In this document: positions 60,101 to 64,000 of the stretch, in pieces
How positions within the stretch are numbered: position 1 is the first letter of the stretch
How the letters are laid out: each line of letters starts with the position of its first letter
Source: Dastarcus helophoroides
Taxonomy: Eukaryota > Arthropoda > Insecta > Coleoptera > Bothrideridae
Reading direction: 5' to 3'
Length of the DNA stretch: 64,000 nucleotides
Assembly (NCBI GenBank): GCA_028583605.1
Contig: CM053329.1
Span: 15,105,948 to 15,169,947 of the forward strand
Translations under genes and position numbers: made by a program
The notes under the pieces: generated by a model
Database searches by the model: none
Seen by the model: the letters and a program-made list of their open reading frames with translations, nothing else
Told to the model about the DNA's origin: nothing

Positions 60101-61050
60101 AAATAGATTAATATTTGGAAAAAATGGAAATTAAAAAAGAATGCCAAAACCTCCACAAAAAAGTCAAAACTTTCACAAAAAAGTCGAAATGTTTGAAAAA
60201 AAGTCGAAATTTTCATAAAAAAGTAAGAACTTTCAGAAATACTCAAAAGTTTAAACAAAGGTGGAAATGTTCAAAAAAGGTGAAAACTTTAGAAAACAAT
60301 GAAAATTTTTAAATTTCAATATAATCAGATTAAGAAAACAATTAAAATTAAAAAAAACTCGAAAAAGATCACTGTAAAAAATTTCAAAGATTTGAAAATA
60401 AATCAGAATCATAAAAGACAAGCGAAATTGTTAAAGAGCTGAAATTTAAAAAGTAAATTAATATTTGGAAAAAATGGAAATTAAAAAAATGGAAAATTTA
60501 AAATTTTTTAAATATAAAGTCGAACGATTCTTCAAAAAAAATCGTCACTTTTAGAAAGTCAAATTTTTAAGGAAAAACAGAAATTTTTGAAAGAAAAAAG
60601 AACAAATGTTTTCAAAAGTCGAAATTTCAATTTTCAAAAAGAACTTAATTTAAAAACCTTCAGATTTGCAAACAAGATGAAATTTTGAGCCCAAACTTTA
60701 AAAAAGATATATATTTTCAATAACAAGGTAAGAATTTTGAAAGCAGACCAAAACTTTCAAAAATAAGTCCGAAAATGAAAAGAAGTCAACATTTTTCAAA
60801 AAAATTTAACACTTCGGATAAAGTCATAATATTTTTAAAAATTTGAAACATTTAAAAACGCTGAAGTTTTCAAAAAAGAACATTTTTGAAAAAAGACATA
60901 AATGATCAAAAAAGATTTTTCAAAAATATCAAAATGTTATATTATACAAAAAAGTCAGTATTTTAAAGAAACTGGAATATTCAGACAAAAGGTCACAATT
61001 TCAAAAACATTTCGCAAAAAGGTTTAAATTTTTGGAGTCGAATCAAAAGT
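54120..61050. repeat. A-rich satellite-like array
   Basis: A degenerate tandem array of AAAAGTCGAAATTTTGAAAA-type sequence. The anchor TTACTACAAGAAAGTCGAAA (variants) recurs near 54601, 54988, 55350, 55713, 56056, 56938, 58070, 58722 and 59740, so the period is about 345-390 bp in the left part and longer further right. A second set of anchors (AAAATCACTGTAAAAATGTT; ATATAAAGTCGAACGATTCT) recurs in the right part. No gene is supported; every open frame here is Lys/Asn/Phe-rich and matches the repeat. Confidence 0.75.
56985..57080. repeat. 20-bp minisatellite
   Basis: The unit AAATGTTTGAAAAAAAGTCG repeats four to five times head to tail with almost no change. It is the sharpest version of the motif whose degenerate forms fill the AT-rich blocks. 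Confidence 0.9.
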
Positions 61051-61068
61051 TTGATAACAATTGCGGTG

Positions 61069-61149
61069 TTGCTTAGGACCGATAACCGAGTGGTATAAAG
61101 TTTGACTATCTATCCTTAGGATACCGGGTACGATTCCCGCTAGTGGCAA
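61069..61149 (+). other. tRNA-derived sequence (tRNA pseudogene or SINE head)
   Basis: TAACCGAGTGGTATAAAG resembles an A box with the D loop, and CGGGTACGATTCCCGC matches a B box and T arm (G-G-T-x-C-G-A-T-T-C-C). Five bases of an acceptor stem pair (TTGCT with GGCAA). The anticodon arm is unclear, so I do not call a functional tRNA. The position beside other repeats favours a SINE head. Confidence 0.5.
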
Positions 61150-61264
61150 TCTAACTCAGCAAGGTTCACTCGTCTTTAAGAGCCAGTAAACTCAAACAAT
61201 AAAGGCCACGAATAGCGTTCAACCATAGACTTCTGTCACCAAAAACGCTGAAAAGGGAGCTGCT
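61150..61264. other. unassigned, possibly body of a tRNA-derived SINE
   Basis: AAGGTTCACTCGTCTTTAAG then GGCCACGAATAGCGTTCAAC. Moderate complexity, no second copy seen in the window. Confidence 0.3.
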
Positions 61265-61480
61265 ATTATTACTTTGCTTATGCAAGTAGAATGCAACCGA
61301 GATTACAAATTCATGCAGCCCTCCGAGCGTGTATAGTGAAATCATAGGTAGCTGAACTACCAACAGTTGAAACACTGCCACCTAGCACAGAGGTTGCTCT
61401 CTAGAAAAGATCCCAGAAGACAAGGATTCTAATGCACAAGACGAATAGGTTTGAACATTTATTTGATTCGAAGTTTGGAA

Positions 61481-61523
61481 ACCAAATACCGGTTTCGATC
61501 TTGTTAGATCTCGTCAATTTGGT
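61481..61523 (-). ncRNA. hammerhead ribozyme motif, family D copy 1
   Basis: On the reverse strand: stem I ACCAAA (61518-61523) pairs perfectly with TTTGGT (61481-61486); core TTGACGA (61511-61517; the first base is U where the consensus has C); stem II GATCT-AACA-AGATC, fully paired (61497-61510); GAA (61494-61496); stem III palindrome ACCGGT (61488-61493); A at the cleavage site (61487). One core change (C3 to U) would be expected to reduce or abolish cleavage. Confidence 0.7.
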
Positions 61524-61868
61524 ATATCCAACTCGAATGCTAACAAATGTTCCGAGAAGTAAATACTAAAGAATTCACGGACGTCAAGCCTGTGGTTGGT
61601 AGATCCAACTCGAATGCTAACAAATGTTCCGACAAGTAAGTACTAAAGAATTCACGGACGTTAAGCGAGTGACTTCTCAGTACTACCGCCACCTATTGGC
61701 CCATAGAAAAACTATAGCCATACTACTTGCATACGAAATTGTTGGCGATGGCTACGGTTTTTCTATGGGTCAATAGATGGCGGTAATACTGAGAAGTCAC
61801 ACGCTTGACGTCCGTGAATTCTGTAGTAATTACTTGTCGGAACATTTGTTCACATTCGAGTTGGATAT

Positions 61869-61912
61869 ACCAAACTGAAAGAGATTTAACAAGATCGAAA
61901 CCGGTCTTTGAT
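61869..61912 (+). ncRNA. hammerhead ribozyme motif, family D copy 2
   Basis: On the + strand: stem I ACCAAA (61869-61874) with TTTGAT (61907-61912, one mismatch); core CTGAAAGA (61875-61882), which is CTGANGA with one extra A; stem II GATTT-AACA-AGATC with one G-U pair (61883-61896); GAA (61897-61899); stem III ACCGGT (61900-61905); C at the cleavage site (61906). Copies 1 and 2 have different defects; each keeps the core bases the other has lost, implying an intact shared ancestor. Confidence 0.7.
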
Positions 61913-62058
61913 TTCCAAACTTCGAATCTAATAAATGTTCAAACCTATTGGTCTGTGCATTAGAACTTTGCTTCAGTAATGACCATTCTGATTTCTTTAT
62001 TGACATTTTACCTTATTAGGTTAGGGAATCTTCTAATTTCAAAATTTGTTTCAGTAAA

Positions 62059-62168
62059 ATGAAGATTTGCCGAGCACAAAGCAACAATGTCCCGTTGGTG
62101 ATGCTTCTCTTAGCTGGAGTATTTCTACTTGGTTTAGCGACCACACACGCAGCTCCACATCCACCGAG
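62059..62168 (+). CDS. neuropeptide precursor, first coding exon (signal peptide), probable calcitonin-like diuretic hormone DH31
   Basis: Begins ATG at 62059 and reads MKICRAQSNNVP, then the hydrophobic LVMLLLAGVFLLGLATTHA and APHPPR, ending in split codon AG at a GT donor (62169). This is a classic secretory signal peptide: basic N-terminus, a hydrophobic core of about 16 residues, likely cleaved after THA or HAA. A splice acceptor (TTTGTTTCAG, ending 62054) lies only four bases before the ATG, so at least one non-coding 5' exon exists upstream. The start is chosen because it is the first Met after that acceptor and gives a full signal peptide. A family D repeat ends about 75 bp before the acceptor. 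The next exon continues in phase. Confidence 0.75.
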
Positions 62169-62244
62169 GTAGTTGTACATATATCCAATTGTTGGGTATC
62201 TAGAACTCAGATAATTAAGTTTAATTCGACAAATTTCCTTGCAG

Positions 62245-62355
62245 TTATCCGGGATATTACGCCCCAATGTCAATGGATGGACAAAACCCCGAATATATCC
62301 TTCAGACACTTGCGAGACTAAGGCAAGCCCTTATTGCGGACGACGACTTAGAAAA
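62245..62355 (+). CDS. neuropeptide precursor, second coding exon (propeptide)
   Basis: Follows a 76-bp intron (GTAGTTG ... TTTCCTTGCAG, acceptor ending 62244). Joined to the first exon it reads (S)YPGYYAPMSMDGQNPE, then YILQTLARLRQALIADDDLE, and the last codon is split after AA at the donor GTAAGT (62356). Both introns break codons after the second base. A signal peptide, an acidic/aromatic spacer, an amphipathic leucine-rich segment and a DDLE(N/K) ending before the exon break fit the propeptide of DH31 precursors, in which a Lys-Arg site and the amidated peptide follow. DH31 acts on the Malpighian tubules and gut through a calcitonin-type receptor. The mature peptide is not in this window, so another neuropeptide is possible. 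Confidence 0.65.
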
Positions 62356-62489
62356 GTAAGTTTTTTATTGTATATACTGTACATATGTACAGACATTTGT
62401 ACATAAAAACATATTACCATTTTTTGACAATTTATAAAACAAAAAGTTCTTTCCTACCGCACTTAATTGACATCACATTATTGTTTTTG

Positions 62490-62640
62490 TGGAAGGGACT
62501 GGTCCTTGGTTATCTTAAAAAATTGAAATGCAAATATTATTCCCTGAAACCAAGAAAGATTAAAAAACCCAACAAAAGGTTACTCTAACGCGTTTCGAGA
62601 GAAACAGTATCCCTCTTTGTTGTGTTTTTTAATCTGTCAA
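62490..62640. repeat. repeat family B in the neuropeptide gene's next intron
   Basis: GTGGAAGGGACTGGTCCTTG, GGTTATCTTAAAAAATTGAA, CCTGAAACCAAGAAAGATTA, TTACTCTAACGCGTTTCGAG, then an abrupt switch to the other arm's end (CTCTTTGTTGTGTTTTTTAA). The hairpin centre, including CTGAAGA, is deleted. Confidence 0.75.
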
Positions 62641-63595
62641 AATGTTCAGAAAAAAAAAGGGAAAACAAATTTTAAAAAATCTACATTTCTAGTTTATAAC
62701 AAAGAAATTTTAGGAATGAAGTTAACAGCATTAGTTGACACTGCAAAATCAAAATTAGAAGAAAAGCTCAAGACATTATAAAAAGAAAATGTGCAAAACT
62801 TCAAGAACAAAATTTCAAGTTAAACTCGAAATGTAAAATGAAATTTTGACACATAATTTCATATATTTCAATTTAAAATCAAAAAATCGAGGCAGATGTC
62901 TAAATTTTGATATTAAAGTCGAAATTAACAGAAATAATTTCTAAGAAACGTTTAAATTTTGAGCGTAAAAACAAACTTTTAAGTTAAAAGGAAAAAAAAC
63001 GTTCGCTAAGTTTAAAAAAAAAGTTAAAATTAGGGAAAAAAATCTTAAAATTTACAAACATTTCCACAATTGTTGAGACGAATAATGTTTTTAAATCGGA
63101 ACTTTGAGAAGCAAAGCCAGATTATCAATTTACAATTTATCATTTTTTTAAAATCATATACGCTTTTTCGAAATTCAAATCGAAAATAAAATATTCGAAC
63201 ATTCGACAAAAAATAACAGAACCGCAAGGCATTCTATATTTTCGGTTTCATATAAAAACGTAAAAGTATCAATTTGAAAATGGCTAATTTAAGAAAGAAA
63301 GTCAAAAGTGCCATACAAAATTTTTAAAAAATTCTCAAACATTTAGTTTTAAAAATTTCAACAAATTTTGAGAGAAAGTCCGAAAGTAAAAAAATCGAAA
63401 TTTAAAAAAATTCGTGTTGATTGCGAAGTTGCCAAATAAGATCAAAATGTCCAGTTGAAAACCAAAATTTCTAACAACAAAAATCAAAATAATCCGAAAA
63501 AAATCTTTATTTTAAGAAAAAACCTAAACTTTTTGAAAAAGTCTCCATTTTGAGCTTATAGTAGAAATTTTGAAAACATCAGTTAAATCTCCTAG
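62641..63595. other. AT-rich intronic sequence
   Basis: Degenerate A-rich sequence of the common type. It lies downstream of a GTAAGT donor, so it is presumed to be intron of the neuropeptide gene. No exon with a dibasic site and a peptide is visible on the + strand. Confidence 0.5.
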
Positions 63596-63790
63596 AGTTA
63601 TGTAAGCAGGGATTCTGTTAGATTACATCTAGGCTTCCCGCCTGAGCCGGGACATCCCGCTTTTAGATCTCTTTTACAGGCGTCCCGCACGAGCTACCTG
63701 TGGAACTCCAGTCTCTAGGAACTCCTTTGTCCTGATAAATTAGATACTTCCGTATTTTGATCTATCCCTATACGAGCTAATCAAAATGGA
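63596..63790. repeat. GC-rich patch, unidentified repeat
   Basis: TAAGCAGGGATTCTGTTAGA, GGCTTCCCGCCTGAGCCGGG, ACATCCCGC, GGCGTCCCGCACGAGCTACC, GGAACTCCAGTCTCTAGGAA. Much richer in G+C than its surroundings and with CCCGC repeated three times. No coding frame, no tRNA box. It looks like the end of a DNA element, but no second copy lies in the window. Confidence 0.35.
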
Positions 63791-64000
63791 TAAATTGGGG
63801 TTATTTTTTATTTTGAAGTTTCAAGCCAAAATGTTCACTGAAAATTTGGAGCTTTTTTTTGAAATTCCACAATTTTTGTCATTGTTCATTTGTCTCAATA
63901 TTTTAGTCTTTTTTTAAAAATTTTATACTTAAAATGGAAATGTACAGAAAGTCTTACAATCTTAAATTATTTTTTTAATACATTTTCTTCGAAATTTTTA
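63791..64000. other. AT-rich tail of the window
   Basis: T-rich degenerate sequence, nothing recognised. Confidence 0.4.

Larger units (their letters stand above)
61274..61980. mobile_element. repeat family D, inverted pair carrying two hammerhead motifs
   Basis: A copy runs from ATGCAAGTAGAATGCAACC (61279) to CTACTTGCATACG (61735), so its termini ATGCAAGTAG/CTACTTGCAT are inverted repeats. A second, partial copy in the opposite direction follows from GGCTACGGTTTTTCTATGGG (61750) to GGTCTGTGCATTAGAACTTT (about 61975). Internal landmarks shared by the arms: GAATTCACGGACGT, AACATTTGTT, CCAACTCGAATG. A ~60-bp piece (GATCCAACTCGAATGCTAAC) is duplicated at 61527-61660. Each arm has a hammerhead (61481-61523 on -, 61869-61912 on +). 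It sits ~75 bp upstream of the neuropeptide exon's splice acceptor. No protein is encoded. Confidence 0.75.

Overview
This is insect nuclear DNA, very AT-rich and almost entirely made of mobile and tandem repeats. The only host gene I can recognise lies at the right-hand end: two coding exons (62059-62168 and 62245-62355, + strand) of a secreted neuropeptide precursor. It most resembles a calcitonin-like diuretic hormone (DH31) precursor; the mature peptide exon would lie beyond the window. The insect call rests on that gene, on mariner and hAT remnants, on CR1/Jockey-like and I-clade non-LTR elements and on an LTR with an arthropod-style TATA/TCAGT promoter. A beetle is my guess and is not proven.

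Layout. 1-660: scraps of a mariner and of a hAT transposase. 690-5795: a non-autonomous hAT-like element, in reverse orientation, filled with degenerate AAAGTCGAAATTTT-type sequence. 6324-7280: 3' part of a CR1/Jockey-like element (-). 7975-8305: solo LTR. 8348-10143: a broken mariner with both inverted repeats, interrupted by a 515-bp AT-rich insertion. 11149-14351: a second copy of the AT-rich hAT-like element, in opposite orientation to the first. 14635-14975 and 19335-21125: CR1/Jockey-like copies (+). 16-19 kb and 22.4-26 kb: AT-rich degenerate sequence. 28680-29130: another CR1/Jockey-like 3' end (-). 29440-34835: an almost full-length but dead I-clade non-LTR element with a solo LTR nested in it. 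36784-37003: mariner N-terminal fragment. 38455-45370: a tandem segmental array of about 2.4-kb units, each holding a block of ~112-bp repeats. 45.8-47.3 and 49.2-52.6 kb: the most complex-looking unique non-coding DNA. 47299-48940: a satellite of ~380-bp units arranged ABAB. 54.1-61.05 kb: an A-rich satellite-like array. 61069-61149: a tRNA-derived sequence. 61274-61980: an inverted-repeat element next to the neuropeptide gene.

The most interesting signal is RNA-level. At least five otherwise dissimilar dispersed repeat families carry hammerhead-ribozyme folds or recognisable remnants: CTGANGA core, stem II, GAAA, then a tiny palindromic stem III closed by UH. Two are near-perfect by eye: 23261-23307 on the - strand, and the pair at 61481-61523 (-) and 61869-61912 (+). 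One (4659-4966) is a 308-bp insertion with a 5-bp target duplication, confirmed by an empty site in the paralogous AT-rich element. Another family (at least twelve pieces) forms long hairpins; one copy has a 7-bp target duplication, an A-rich tail and an empty site. This architecture is known from Penelope-like elements and retrozymes; no Penelope-type reverse transcriptase is visible here. All repeat boundaries and folds were worked out by eye.
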